DNA from: Chionis minor
Lineage: Eukaryota > Chordata > Aves > Charadriiformes > Chionididae
Direction of reading: 5' to 3'
DNA: 64,000 bases
Assembly (NCBI GenBank): GCA_013398295.1
Contig: VZSF01001145.1
Location: 434,470-498,469 of the forward strand
This document shows positions 49,318 through 62,109 of the stretch, one piece after another (position 1 is the stretch's first letter; each line of letters begins with the position of its first letter). Both the position numbers and the translations under genes were made by a program. Below the pieces are notes generated by a model, which was given only the letters and a program-made list of their open reading frames with translations, ran no database searches and was not told the DNA's origin.

Positions 49318-52300
49318 TTTATCTTCCATCTTTGATGGCCCCAGAGATAAAGTGCTGTAAGTTCAGTTTACCATTCTCCTTTATTAAACTTACAGACCTC
49401 TAAGTGGGGTCTACTTCTTCCCTCACTAAGAACATGAAAAGCATTTCACTCATGGACTGAGTCATGCCATATTTGAAGAGGGGTTTGAGAAAAGCAGTGG
49501 GTAAAAATCTACCTATTACTTTACACACTGAGCAGAGACCAGAGTATCAGCAAAGAACCAACTGTATCATCTCATCTTAGCGGTGGTTGAGCACTTGAGG
49601 CTGGAGAGGAAATCTCACTGCATTACAATAGCAAATCCCCCAAAATAGACAGGATGAAGTGAGCAGGCTTGAAACTACCTTACAAGTCCATGGGACCATA
49701 TCTAAGCAAGGCTCAAAAGCAATGCCATCCCACTAAGTTAAATCACTATCATTGCGCATGCTGCAGAGCTGGGGTGGCACCAGGTATCACACCACATCTG
49801 AAATATAAAAAGGCAGGTCAAAAGTCCATAAGGGAATAAGCAAACTGGTTATTTCGCAACAGCAAACAGGGTCTCCACGCTAAGTGTCAAAAAAGCTGGT
49901 GTGGGGCTCCAGGGACGTAACCGTCAATAAGTAAAACAATAAAATACTGTAATAACAGGCTGCAGCAGAAATAACAGGAACAACATGCAGGCAACTTCTT
50001 CACTTTTATTCCCCATGTCTGAAACTGTTTCTGTGGTCCATAGTACATGAGTGAAGATTAATAGATTTGGCCCCAAACACAGAAGAGTGTTTTCTCTAAA
50101 TACCAGGTGGGAAGGATCTAATACAATTTTTAAAGAGTTTCCCGTTCAGGACATGCCAGCATGGCCTTGGAGGGACAGAGATGCTGTCACAGGATCTGCA
50201 ATATTCCCTCCATCACTGCAGATGCTGAAGGGTGGCAAAAATGTCACTTGTGAGCAGGCCGGTGTTCAGGCCATCCTCCTCTCAAGAGTGGAGTTTTGAA
50301 TGCAAGAAGGGCCAAAAATTCCTAGGAAAAGCTATCATGGGTCAAACAAACAAATAGCAATAATCATATATAAGGTCTACCTTCTGTATTTAAGGTTTAA
50401 CGGTTTAATTTATACTTGAGTAAGTCCATGACCCAGGTTCTGCCTAGAACAAGGGTAGAATGTATTCAAATCATTCCTGGCAAAGAGATGGAAGCTACAC
50501 ACGAGCACTGACAGTACTGAGGATGTCGAGTGGCCAAATTCCTTTCTGATGCAATTCCACCAATCTACCCCTGGAAGCTGTTGCCCTTTTGTCTGTTTAT
50601 CATGGCAAGGTTTCAAGGGGCCACCACAAAATTCTCCGTAATTACTTAAGGATGGAGCACCCACAGAACAACCTCTTTTTTTGAAGGTCATATAAATATG
50701 TTTTTACAATGGTTGTTTACAATTTACAATTACAGCTTCTCAGACACATCCCCATAGGCTCTGAAAACCATCCCAGAGGAAAGGGGTTGATGGATTCCCC
50801 TTAGATGAAGCCAACCAATCCACCAATGTGAGCAGGAAACATCTTGCATCTCAGGAACACTCCTGTCTGGATGGGAGGAGCACACCTAGCACCTTGCTTG
50901 CATTTCAAGCCAAAGGCAGAGACCAGATTCTCAAAAATTCACCCTCAATATTACTCACTTCCCACAAGTGAAGGCTGCTGCATCTTCCAAGTCTCCTTGA
51001 AGGAAAGGGATTAACAAAACCACACTCAAACCAAAGCAGCTCACAAGAGACCTTGGCTGAAACAACCCTCTTGATGCCAAATTCCCACAACTTTCTCCTG
51101 GGTTGGATTTTTTTCCTGCCAAAGCCCACACAAGGGCTACCAGATGAAACTGCAGTGGGCTTGCAGTTGTCAGGAGACGCTAAAAACAGAGCACAAACAC
51201 TGGGCTGTGCTGGGGACTGGGGAGGCACCATCACTCTCCTCCATGAGATTCCAGGAATTGCTCTGGAGAGAGCAACAGGCAGGTCTGGGAATCCTAGCCT
51301 GCATCTGAAGCAGATCCAGATCCCTTCATAAATTCCCTGCCAGCGAACGAGGAGGACTGTCACCAGATCTTCTCTCTACTGCTGGCTGCACATTCAGCAA
51401 AGTTGAGATGAAGATTCTTGTTTACTTCAGTGGAAAGGTCACCATAATTTATTCTAGCTTGAAAAACCCAACACAAAACGAGCATGCCAACTCATATGGT
51501 TTATCTGTAAGAAGAGAAACATCTAATGTTGGACCAAAGAAAATTCAACAAGGAATTTGGTGGTGATGCTTTTTCCAAATCAAAATAGTTTTGCAGTGCA
51601 GGATTCAATCCTAAATATTTCAAAGCTCTCTGGTGACAAGCAGAAAACTGACTCAACTCAATAGTTCAACTGACTTGACAACATTTTTCAGGCAAACAAT
51701 GAATTGGAAGTTTAAAAAAAAAAAAGGTAATAAAAGTCCTACGCATCATTTCAATTGTGTGATAAACTCAGATTTAGTGTCTTGGTTGGCATGAAGAGAT
51801 CAGAAAACCATCCATATTTTGCATTTTTTGTGCTGTAACCTTTGTAGTGTGTCTGCAAGAAAATTACATACACACAGAGCAACACATGTATCTGTAGCAA
51901 GCTGAAAGAAAAGAAAAGAACAAAGACGGCAACCGCCTTTGTTGCACTGGATCATTGCAATGGAAAATAAAATAATGTGCTTCCTCTTATTTTTCATGGA
52001 ATATTTTCTGTACAGGCCTGTTAATAATTTAGCTTGTTACTAAACAACAGCATTGTTCTTACTGTTTGTCTCCCTATTGTTCTGCCACTTGCAGTAATTT
52101 AAGACAACCCAAAAGAAATCACAGACAGATGCATTGCATAGAGGACAGATGTGTTGACCCATATAGTACTTTAACAGCTAAGCTTGCAAGGTATGTTTAT
52201 GTTCTTCGCTTTTACTGCACATTAAAAGAAGGTTCTCTTTAAAACATTAACTTGAGAGCTGCAAAATACATCACGGGAGTAGAAAGTGAAGGGATAAATT

Positions 52301-55300
52301 CTGTGTTATCTGACTCCTTTTACTGCTCGGAGGAGTTTTATTTCTCCCCTCTTCTCCTTGGCTTCAGCGCAAGGAGCAGGTTCCACCCCGTCAGTGCGAC
52401 CAGAGTAAAACTGACATTTTATGAGTGGAAACAGTCCAAGTATGGTGGCTTATGCTCTTAACATCCTGACATCTCAACCTCTGAGAGCAGCAGCGGCACT
52501 GCTTCCAGTGGCTGCAGAACACCTTAAAAAGCAGCACAAACTGACAATGAAAATAAACTACGGTTGCAGCACTGCTGGAGTCTGGCAGCCCTTAACAAAT
52601 ACAGCAGCGTCTGGGTGTTAAAATACATAAATCTGTCATCATTACCAGGCTAAGGGGTCGTCATCCTATTCACAAAATAAAAGAACTGTGCATAATCAGT
52701 AGGGCAGGGAGTTCAGAACAAAGTACGCCTTTTACAAACTCTCAACTGCTGATAGATGGATGTTTGCAAGGGACTTAATGTCTTTAACAGGGTACGTTTA
52801 AGAAGGAGTGTAGGTTTCAGAACTCCTGGGATTACTGATTTTTTTTCTCTTCTTTTCCAAATTTATTGCCAAAAGTGTATAATGTAAACACTCAGGTCTT
52901 CTGACTATGAAACCCACGTTATTATAAAGCAAGAAGAATCAAAGAGCTCTAGCACAATGATATTATTTATCAAGCACAACACAGAATATGTTCTTTCTCT
53001 CATCAAACACAAATTTGATTTAAAAATAGTTTTATACACTAATTGCCAGGAGTTTTGTTGTTGGGGGTTTTTTTTCCCCCTTTTCTTCATCTTTTTCTTA
53101 ATGTGGATGCCAAAGACAGCACAGGAAAGACAGAGAACCAGACCCTACAGCAACGTAAAAATACACCTCCTCAACAACCATATATTTTAACAAGCAACAT
53201 ACCTACATGCATGGATCAAGAGGCAGCACACAAACAATTGATGGTGTGTATGTACATTTACACATAAAGAGGGAGTCTCCAAAATCAACATTCAAGCTAC
53301 AGCTTATAAACTAGCTCAACTTGGTGCTGTTCTTTCTGTAATAAATACTATACACTGTGTCTTAATTTACAAGTGTGCCTTTTGTACACTTCTGAGTAAA
53401 GTGATACCAAAGGGACTAAAATTTGGCTAAAAAACACTATTGGTGGTATTTACCGGGCAAACCGAGGACAGCAGAGCTGTATGACAGCACTAGTGAATGG
53501 GGCACAGCACTTACTGGCAGAGACCTCCTGGAGACACTGTACCATGAAGCTCAACCCAGCTTCAGTGGTCCTCTGACTCATGAGGCCATGCTAAGTCCTT
53601 CACTCCCAGTCCTTGGCAAGAAGAAGAGGGATGGAGCACAGGTCCCCCAGAAAACAAAGTCAGGAAAAGAGGAGGACAGTAGTGGTTATAAGAAAGTTGA
53701 CAGAAAGACCCTGCCACTCGAGGAAGGTGCTCATCTTGGATGGTCGGCAAAATGGTAGATATCTCAAAAGTGTTGATGACCAGGTCTGCAATTAGCATGA
53801 TGATTTCTCGTTACTTGGGGTGCTATTAAAAGACTCTTAACTACTATTCTGCAGTCACAGCAGACCTTGACTGGTAATCTGGATGGCCTTCTGCTTGCCT
53901 GCTTTCCACACACATACTTATTACCTGCTTGGACCAGGGACTGCTTTGGCTTTACAAATGCAGCTATTTCTGAGCATTATAGATCCATAGATGTGGACAA
54001 ATCAGAGCTGTGCATTGCTCTGTCAACACAGGCTGAAATTCTGGCCATTAGCTGTATGGAGGATTATAACAAAGACAAGTCCGATTAATAAAGTCAGAGG
54101 CAAAAGATGTTTTTAGCTTCAGACATACTGACAAGAAAAACCCGACATGTACGCCACAAACTTGTTGGGATCAGACGCTAATTCTATTAATATCATTTAA
54201 CAGAAGGAAGCCATAAATTGCTCAGATCAAACACACTTTTAACATCAGCTTGCCTGGCATTGCGTATTGCTTTCATTCCCGAACAATATTCATGCAGCAA
54301 ACAGAGCTGCAGTTTGCTCTTTGCATGGGTGTAGCAGCAGCTACACACTCCAAAGCATCTGCAAAGGATTGTGGACTAAATGCATCCATATGTCCTGCAC
54401 GCCTCGAATTTACACTGGCTGCAGCTCTGGTTTGCCACAGTCTACCACAGGATGGAGTACAGGGGAAAATTACATATCCATACATATATGTATGAATTTC
54501 ATGCTTACATCCATGGAAAAAAATCTTTTCATTTCCTTTAAATTGTGAACAGGTGTTGTCACCTTCTTAACTTGGCTTCTATGTTACAGCTTCACGAAGG
54601 GAAAAAAGAAATCTACCCAAAACAGTGAGGCTTTTGTTAGCCAGAACATGATGTATTGATAAGCATACTGTAAAGTTTGTTATAAAATCAAATGAAACTA
54701 ATAAAACCTAACAAAGATCTTGTAAAAACTGTGGACATTATACAGCATTAGCACTGAGTTACATTATAGATCTGGACTTGGAAGAAACAAGACTGCTGCC
54801 CGGTTGTGATATTTTCCAGCCTTTTACACCCATTCACCAAGAGCCATCAATCAAATCACTTGTCGCTACATTTTTGATCAGTCATTTTTAGGATAGTCGC
54901 AGCTAATACTGGCAGTCACATCATCACGTCTTTATGGAGAAAGAGCTTTTATAGAACAAACTATTATGGGCTGTTGTGACATCAATCTAGTGTAGCACTC
55001 ATCAAAATGACTAAAACTCGCGAAATCGTTTTTCTGCAGCAACCCAGGAGTATTTCATTTCGGAGTATTTCTCTCTCTTCCTTTCCTCTCGCAGGACAGC
55101 AGACATTTTCCAGGACTCAACACGCTGCACATGGGGACAGGGAGTTTGTTGAACTCTGAGAGGGATTCCCCAAATAAGGAGGAAATGAAGCACCACTGAA
55201 ATTCAGCAGATCGGAATATCTGATTGCTTTTAGATTTCTTTTAACATGCTTGTGCTGTCCCTGAGCAACACCAAGTTTGGTCAGGGTGTGTGTCTTTATG

Positions 55301-55792
55301 CCTATGCTAATAAAGACTCAGAAGGAAGAGCCTTTGCTTGGGTGAGGGCATCGTTAGTCAATGATGAGTCACTTCCAGTGGAAAAGGAGCTTCAGTTCCA
55401 AGTGAACAGTGTTTAGCTATGAGTTTGCACTAAAACATGAGAATACTCACATTTTATGTACTGAGCATTTCATTGACTCCTCTAGTCAATGGGATCGGTT
55501 CCTGCAGATTGACAGGCTCTTCCCACAGGCTGACATGCAGGACCCCCTCACTTGACACCACCACTAAGGCAGGTCTTGTTATGAACCGAAGCCCAACCTG
55601 CATCTCCACAGAGGGGTTACTGTGACCCAGTGACACCTCACCACTTGCTGACAAGAAGTCCTTGTGCAATGATTGCAGTTGCCTGGGCCTTGAGTAGCAA
55701 ACTAAGGCTCCCCTTTTCTGCTCAGCTCCCAAAGGCCAAAAACAATCTGTGCTTTAATTAGCAACATAACCATTACTAAGCATCAGTGACTA
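49318..55792. other. Non-coding stretch with no recognised gene
   Basis: The longest frame (152 codons, 50905-51363 minus) has a counter-frame on the plus strand and no domain. A short A run occurs at 51714-51725 and an AAAAG-rich patch near 51905-51922. No other structure is apparent. Confidence 0.6.
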
Positions 55793-55873
55793 TGGCCAGA
55801 TCCTCATCTGGTGTTAATCACTGCATATGCACAGGAGGCCACCAACGTAGGTCCAGCTGCCTGATTGGGGCCT
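55793..55873. mobile_element. Palindromic MITE-like element relic
   Basis: It begins ggccagatcctcatctggtg, then ttaatcactgcat, and ends near gtccagctgcctgattgggg, then cc. This tracks the known palindrome whose arms read ggccagatcctcagctggtg, then taaatc. The right arm is degraded. Confidence 0.65.
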
Positions 55874-58504
55874 TAACAAATTAAACATGAGAACTTTGTT
55901 ACTGTTTATTGTCACAAGGAATTCTTCATTTCCATATAACAACTGACTAATCTTCATTAGTCATGATTATATGCCCTGTGATTGTGTTAACGGTCTCATG
56001 CTGGATGGGCTGCCTTTCACACTTCATGTTGAAGTAAATGCGCTATAGACAGATTGCTAACTCCATACCATGACCAGCACAAGCCTCACCACCTTGTTCT
56101 CAAATGCAAATACTGCACCTTTTTTTTCTTTTTTTAAGCGTTGACTCATTTCAGTTTTTGCTTAGCATTAGCAGTCCCCTGGTGCACACATTGCTGACTC
56201 AATGTTGATTCACGTCTTCTTGCTGAGCACATCTCTCTCTGGTCCCCAGAGTTTATTAAGAAGCCAAAACCCAAACATAAATGAATTTGTCATGCTTTTC
56301 CAAGATGGCTGGTGGCACCTGACTCTGGGCTACAAATGTTTTCTCAGCTTTTGCACTATAAATGAGTTCTGAGACACAGATTGATGACTTCACTGGAGAA
56401 CTGTAATGCAAACCATATTTTACTGTACTTGACTTTTTTTCACACAGTATTTTCTACTACTATGAGCAGAAAAAAGCACATTAGAATAAATATCCATTCA
56501 GACATTGCCATGATTTTTTTTTCAGAATTCTTATGCTGACTGTTTAAAAAAAAAGGTTCTTTTAATGCAAATTTTTCACACATGCCTGTTATCAAAGAGA
56601 GCTGTCTTTAGACAAGCTGTAAAAAAGCATAAAATAGCAGCTGGCTCAGCAGGAAAAAGCTACTTTAAAGATAAATCTTCTGATGCCAGGGAAGACTCTT
56701 AAGCAATCAATTGCAGCAGACAGGCAGCAGACATTTAATAGTAAATCTGATTTCTTTGAAAACAAGATGTAGCTCAAACAGCCTACCAGAGGTTTAGGAC
56801 AACAAGGTGCGCTATTCCTCCTGCTCTCTGCATCAAGATTTTATTGCTCAGCAGCTCAAATGGGACCAAGCAGCGTGATCACTCAGAGGGCCACGCACTG
56901 AAGGGGGGCACTGGATGGACAATGGATTCTTCACCAAAATCTTCCTCCAAATAAAGCCAAAGAAGAGAAGAAACAACTACAGCAGACAGAGATTCAGGGC
57001 AAGAAAGAAACGCTGGAGCAGCTGTTCTTTGGACTTGAATGTTGATCTTTTTTGATGGTGCGCTGAGATGCACCCAAGCAAGATACGTCTTCGGCAATGT
57101 ACAAACTCCAAGTGAAGCAAGAAATTTACAGTGCAGAGACAATCCTAAACCCCACTTGCTTCTGCTTCCTTTTCTTTTGCTACAGAATGTAATAAGAAAC
57201 ATGCATGCAGATGCAAAAATAGAGACAGTTTGATCTCTCATCACTTGGTTGAGCAACGGATGCAAGATGAAGTATTTACTGGCAGCACCTGTAGCAACAG
57301 CCCTGCATGTTGCAATGCTGGCACACCTTGCAAGGTTTGGCCCACAACACTTCTGAAAGTGAAAAGTCCTCTATGTTGTGCATTAGTGAAAGAGGTCATT
57401 ATGCTACAGCATAAATATTTACCAATAGTCCTTCCTACAGCTGTTCACCAATAATTTTCCCTTCAGAGAATGACCGGACTTCTGGAACAAGTGATACTGT
57501 TTATTCTTGCAGAAAGAGGTGGTCCAGCACTTCCTTGTTAAGTCAGGCAGATCTCACCCATTCGGGCTCAGATTGCCCCGTGACGGCCTGATGGCTGGAT
57601 TGTGTGATGGTTCCATATGCGCAGCCTATGAAACTGCTTCTCCACAGTTTCTCCTGGCTGGCCACAGCTTGATCCAGGCTTCAGTTACGCTACCTCACGC
57701 TATTTTTTTCTGCAGAACATACACATTCAGCACACAAGGTGGACAGTTTTCAAATAATGAGCAGTTATTCAACATTTTGTTTCTTCCTCTTTGGCCTTAG
57801 GCTTCCTTTTAGAGGACACTGGCAAGGAAGTTTTATTCTGCAGTAAAGAAACTGCAGGTTTCAACCAAGCATCTAGAAACAAAATGAAGTTACTTTTCAC
57901 ACCTGTAGGTTATACATCAGCTCTTATGAATTGATTAGGCTGGGGAAAAAACCTTAAAGATAAGATTTTCCTGGGCATCATTGTACAAATAACTTTTTGG
58001 GAAGGTAAAGCACATTTGTTTTGATGAACTACAGATAATTCTCCACAATAAGGAACCATTGTACTTAATAACTGCAATGCCAGTTTAATACTGATTAAAG
58101 AGAAGTTCCTCTTCCAGCATTTGTAAATCTGTCTGTAGTATAATTGGCATCCCAAATCTTGTGGTAAGCCACAAAAACTATTAAGGCTGGCTAGGAAAGG
58201 AAATTGTAGTTTTGACTTATATTGGTTATCTGCTTTTACTGGCTTACATTTCATGCAGGAGTGTATTAGAGCAGGATTCCTTGGATCTTTGGGATCCGGG
58301 CCCCACAGTCTGAGAAGATGGGGAAGTAAGGAGGGCAGAAACCAATTGCTACCATCTGGGTTGGCAAAACCTTTGTCTGAGAAGCGAGATCAAAAACCTA
58401 GAGCAAGAGAAGACTCCCTTCCAACACAGGAGCAGGAAGATGCTAAATTAGGAAGAAAAGATTTTACCAAGTGTTATGAAGGAGGAATAGTCTTTTAGGC
58501 TGAG
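55874..58504. other. Non-coding stretch with no recognised gene
   Basis: T-rich and A-rich short runs only (near 56120-56136 and 56545-56554). Frames at 56879-57454 are on both strands and lack domains. Confidence 0.55.
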
Positions 58505-58630
58505 ATTTAAGAGGTTTAGACTCAACTCTGAGCCACAGCTCATATTTTATGTGGTCTCGAACTAATCACCTGGTCTCTCTTTGCCTTAGTTACCATCTCT
58601 AAAATCACAGTAATCAGTCTCATCTGCATT
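58505..58630 (+). mobile_element. MIR-like SINE fragment
   Basis: The order ggtttagactcaactctgag, then gtggtctcgaactaatcacc, then tggtctctctttgccttagt, then taccatctctaaaatcacag, matches MIR (gggttcgaatcccggctctg, then tgaccttgggcaagtcactt, then cctctctgtgcctcagtttc, then catctgtaaaatggggat). It is the clearest MIR-like piece in the window. Confidence 0.7.
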
Positions 58631-58963
58631 TACAGACGGAGAAGTCCTCCAGCCAGGCAACGTGTAGGTGTGTTTACCAGACATGTAGAGGCAGACCTAA
58701 GCTTGCTCTGCTTGTGCACTGAGCTGGCTGGTTGCAAGCAAGATCTGCCATGAAAGCCACAAAGCGACATTCAAACAGGCTTATACCAAAGGTACTATAT
58801 CTCACAGAGACTAAACTGCAACATGGAGAAGGGAGCTCACCCCTGCCATGTCTGCCTGCACGCACTGATGTTAGCAGATCCACTGCACTTTTTTATTCCT
58901 TTGTACAATGTCACAGAGTTTTGTTGGTTCTCTATACTCTAATAGAATATAGAGACTAGTAAG

Positions 58964-58985
58964 AGTTAAGATTAAGTTAAGATTA
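58964..58985. repeat. Perfect 11-bp tandem duplication
   Basis: agttaagatta occurs at 58964-58974 and 58975-58985 without mismatch. Confidence 0.95.
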
Positions 58986-58989
58986 ATAA

Positions 58990-59095
58990 CAGTTATATAG
59001 CACTGAGTGCAGGCAGAGTGGTTGAAGACAGCTAAATTTTAGTTTCAGCTCTCTATAGGATCTTGGCTAAACCATCGCCTTATCCTGCTGCAGTG
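58990..59095 (+). mobile_element. Possible second MIR-like fragment
   Basis: gcagagtggttgaagacagc, then ttttagtttcagctctctat, then aggatcttggctaaaccatc, loosely follows the MIR head and core (agtggttaagagcacaggct, then ctctg, then gaccttgggcaagtcac). It follows the previous MIR-like fragment by about 360 bp in the same orientation. Confidence 0.45.
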
Positions 59096-61836
59096 TACAT
59101 GTATATAACACAGGTGTGACAGTTTCTCACTTGCCAGTGTTGTGGTAGAGCCCAGTTAAAAGCATATAGCATAACTCAAAAATCTTTCAATAAGCTACTG
59201 TATAGATTCCAGATATTACTGCTTAAATTCCCAGAATGTTTTCTTGTCAAAATGGATTTTATTTTTTCCAGTCCCAACACTTAATGAATCCTTTGATGCT
59301 ATTCTATTTTAGATTTAATATCTTAACCACCTTGCCCATGTCTGACACCTGTGTGGTTTTACATGTTTGGTGTCAGCAGTAAAGCTGGAATAAGAAGGCT
59401 TTTTCTCCTTTGAAGGAGTCGGAGAAGAGGCCATATGGTTCAAAAGGCCACTCTGCCTAATGAAGTTTGTGGTTTCCGGAGCACAAACAAAACAGTTCCA
59501 TCAATTTGATCTCCATCCTCAAAACCGACGTGCAGTTGCTCTTAAAACACTGCCTCCTTCTCAAAAATCAACAAAGGATTGATTTGCTCTCAACCAAAAG
59601 CATTTTCACCAAGAACAACATGAGCATCTGGACAATGCATTAAATGTTTGGATCCTTTGAAAGAACAGGTCACTGATACCTTGTGTTTACTTGCAGACCT
59701 TGGCAAGAAAGACACTAGGGGAACATTTGTTTTCAGGGGAAATTGTTCTAGTGGAAAGCAATTGGTCTGAAACATTATGTGAACACATCTGTACCGCTGG
59801 AGATGAGGGACATAGGTAATCTGTCAAAAATGGTCGGAGCAACAGCAATGCACAAGGGTACATTGTGAGACAAGGGAGGAAGGTGCAAAGAGTCTAAGAA
59901 ATACTGGTTTTAGCCAGCGTTAGAACAAGGATGCATGGAGATGAATGATAACTCAGCCCATATGTCTGCCACGCATTTAAAGTTACCCTTTTCTTGGCAC
60001 TTGATGATCAACATTTGTTTGCATAGCGTTCAATCTCACACCCACAGAGACCAGTGGGAGCTTGCCATTTCCTTCCCTAGCTGCCCAATGAGGCTCCAAA
60101 TAAGTAGTGTTTGTGCCCAGGGCTTTTTAGTGCCAAATATAATGAACACCATTGTTCGTAACACAATTAAATTTGATAATCCAATTTCCCTGAGCAACTG
60201 GGTTAGAGTTTTTGCCTCATTCTTTCCTGAGTTTTAGTCCAACTTTTACCTACCCTGTGTCTCCTGGCTTTTCCCTTTCATTTGTTTCTCTTGTGCTACC
60301 AAGAATACTCACAGCTTGCTTTGACTCACAGATGCTTCCACGCCTCTTTGCCTTGGAATAATGGGAGCTGGCTTGGGCTCTGAGCTTTATAGAAGATACT
60401 GCAACAGCACAAGCAGGACTGAAACAGGCTCCTTTCTCCACACCAAACAGTCTGGAAAGCACATCCAAAAGGAGTCTGTATAGACGTGACTCTCTATAGA
60501 CTCTTTCCACTTCACGTTTTTTGCTCAGTGTAGCAAAGATGGATGAATGTGGATAGGAAAGAGGTGAATGAGGGAACCCAAATCCACAGACTATGTACAC
60601 TGTAAGATGGCTTTTCTGGCTTTATCCCACTGATGCTACAGGAGTCATATAGCAAGAGGGTTTCCCTCACCTAAGCATCTCTTTCCCAATAAGACATTTA
60701 CATTCTGGTCTCTCTCCCATACTGACTCTGCAGCAAAGTGCATTCTGCAAGAATCATCATGTTGTCAGGTGATAATCCTCCATCAAGCAGCACCAAGTGT
60801 TTGCTGCATGCTCTTGAGTCCTCAGCAGCCCTCCTACCATGAAGGTGAAGACGAAGGAAATACAACAAAAACAGGCTAAGTGTCAACCAGTAGGCAGCTG
60901 GAACCTGCCATAAACTCTCTCCTCACTTCCACTGTCTGAGAGAAACAGAACTTTGTAGACCAGATACTGGGGATGCTGATCAGGCAATAGGGTGAGCAAG
61001 ATACCTGATCTCACCCCCTGCTTTTTAATCCTCCCCTTTGCTCCCTAAGCATCCTCCAGCATGCCAGATTTCCTCCAGTTCCTTCCCTCCTCACAGACAA
61101 GGAGCAACGAGCAAATTTCTGTGGCAGCCACAGCAGAGGAATCTCTGACTACCCAGAGAAGTGTCTTTTGGGACCTTCAGGATCGCTCAGCCCAGCAGGT
61201 GACCCCAAAATCCCATCACCAGGCCAAGCAAGCCCTTTGAAGACTGTCAAAAGCAAAACCAGAAAACCCATGGCCACCAAGATGGCATCTGAAGCTTTTT
61301 TAATCCTGCCTCCACCAAGGGGATTTCTCAGGAACTGAGCATCCCTGGGTCATATGCCAGCTCTGAGCTTTGTTCCAATTTAAATGTTATTATGCCTGAA
61401 GACACCATGCTTTGCAAAAGCTCAATACATGGATCTTCCAGCTGTGCGTTTTTATATGGGTGCCTTAACATTTGTTTCGAGAACTATCCTGTTCCAACAG
61501 CAAACATAAAGATCAGGGTGACCTCTCCTTATCGCACAGCCTTTCCTGCGTGGAATTCATTGTGATCTGGACCCTAGTGACTATTGCATCATTTCTGTTT
61601 ATTTGTAACCTTTGGCACTGAGTAATCTTATCTGCCTGCAGCCGGCTGCAGCAGAAGATGTGCAGCAACATAGCCAGCTCTGGCAACCCTCAAACACTGA
61701 AAAGGGCCAGTTAAGAGTGGAGGTCAGTAAATGATTAGCAAAGCAAATCTGCAATCACTGACAGCTACACAGAAATCAGCTCAATCTCTACCCCCAAAGC
61801 AAGGTGAGGGTCGGCTTTTTCTCCAGCTCTACTCAC
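59096..61836. other. FGFRL1 intron immediately downstream of the Ig1 exon
   Basis: Non-coding. The canonical donor gtgagt lies at its right-hand end on the minus strand. No readable repeat or further exon was seen. Frames at 59935-60886 lack domains. Confidence 0.6.
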
Positions 61837-62109
61837 CAATCACGATGAGGGTGTAGTTCACGTTGGTGCTGCCGAAGCCATTGGTGGCTTTGCAAATGTA
61901 GGTTCCCGCATCTTCGCTTTCCACCTCCTTGATTTTCAGCCCTTGCTGAAGTATTCGGAACCTGGTCCAGCCGCTGTGGATAGTGCGTCCATCCTTCATC
62001 CACATGGTGAGAGGAGGGGGGTCGCCCTCCACTGGGCACAGGAGCTTGATGGTCCTCCCTAGCCTTACGGACTGACGATGAATCACTTTATCGGCAATCC
62101 TTGGGGGAC
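61837..62109 (-). CDS. FGFRL1: FGFRL1 exon encoding the first Ig-like domain (partial gene, internal exon)
   Basis: This is an internal exon of FGFRL1, a single-pass membrane protein of the FGF receptor family with three extracellular Ig domains and no tyrosine kinase domain. It binds FGFs and heparin and acts in cell adhesion and in development of the diaphragm, kidney and skeleton. The exon is 273 nt: two bases finishing a split Gly codon, 90 codons, and one base opening the next codon, so both flanking introns are phase 1, as is usual for Ig-domain exons. The acceptor reads ctttcttag just before the exon and the donor is gtgagt at 61836-61831. The translation shows I-set Ig hallmarks: Cys at exon residue 25 ([11 protein letters not shown]), Trp 37 (TMWMKDG), the DAGTYIC motif ending at Cys 73, then KATNGFGS, and an N-glycosylation sequon NYT at residues 85-87. 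GRTIHSGW and CKATNGFGS are shared with vertebrate FGFRL1 and differ from FGFR1-4. The frame is intact. No real start codon lies here, since this is an internal exon. Confidence 0.96.

Larger units (their letters stand above)
1..61836 (-). other. FGFRL1: Sequence downstream of the FGFRL1 Ig1 exon, probably one very long intron
   Basis: In transcription order this is what follows the Ig1 exon donor. The next expected pieces are a short acidic linker exon, the Ig2 exon, the Ig3 exon, and the exon carrying the transmembrane segment and His-rich tail. I searched the minus strand by eye for conserved landmarks (the GNPRPDITW-like stretch of Ig2, the LGANTMGYSF-like stretch of Ig3, the His-Thr tail) and saw none. 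That suggests the intron runs through most or all of this span, although a small linker exon of roughly 80 nt could be missed. No unrelated gene was recognised inside it. The assignment as intron is inference. Confidence 0.55.

Noticed and set aside
50905..51363. 152-codon minus-strand frame, the longest in the window
   Set aside because: A long frame also occurs on the opposite strand here, and no domain, signal peptide or family motif can be seen.
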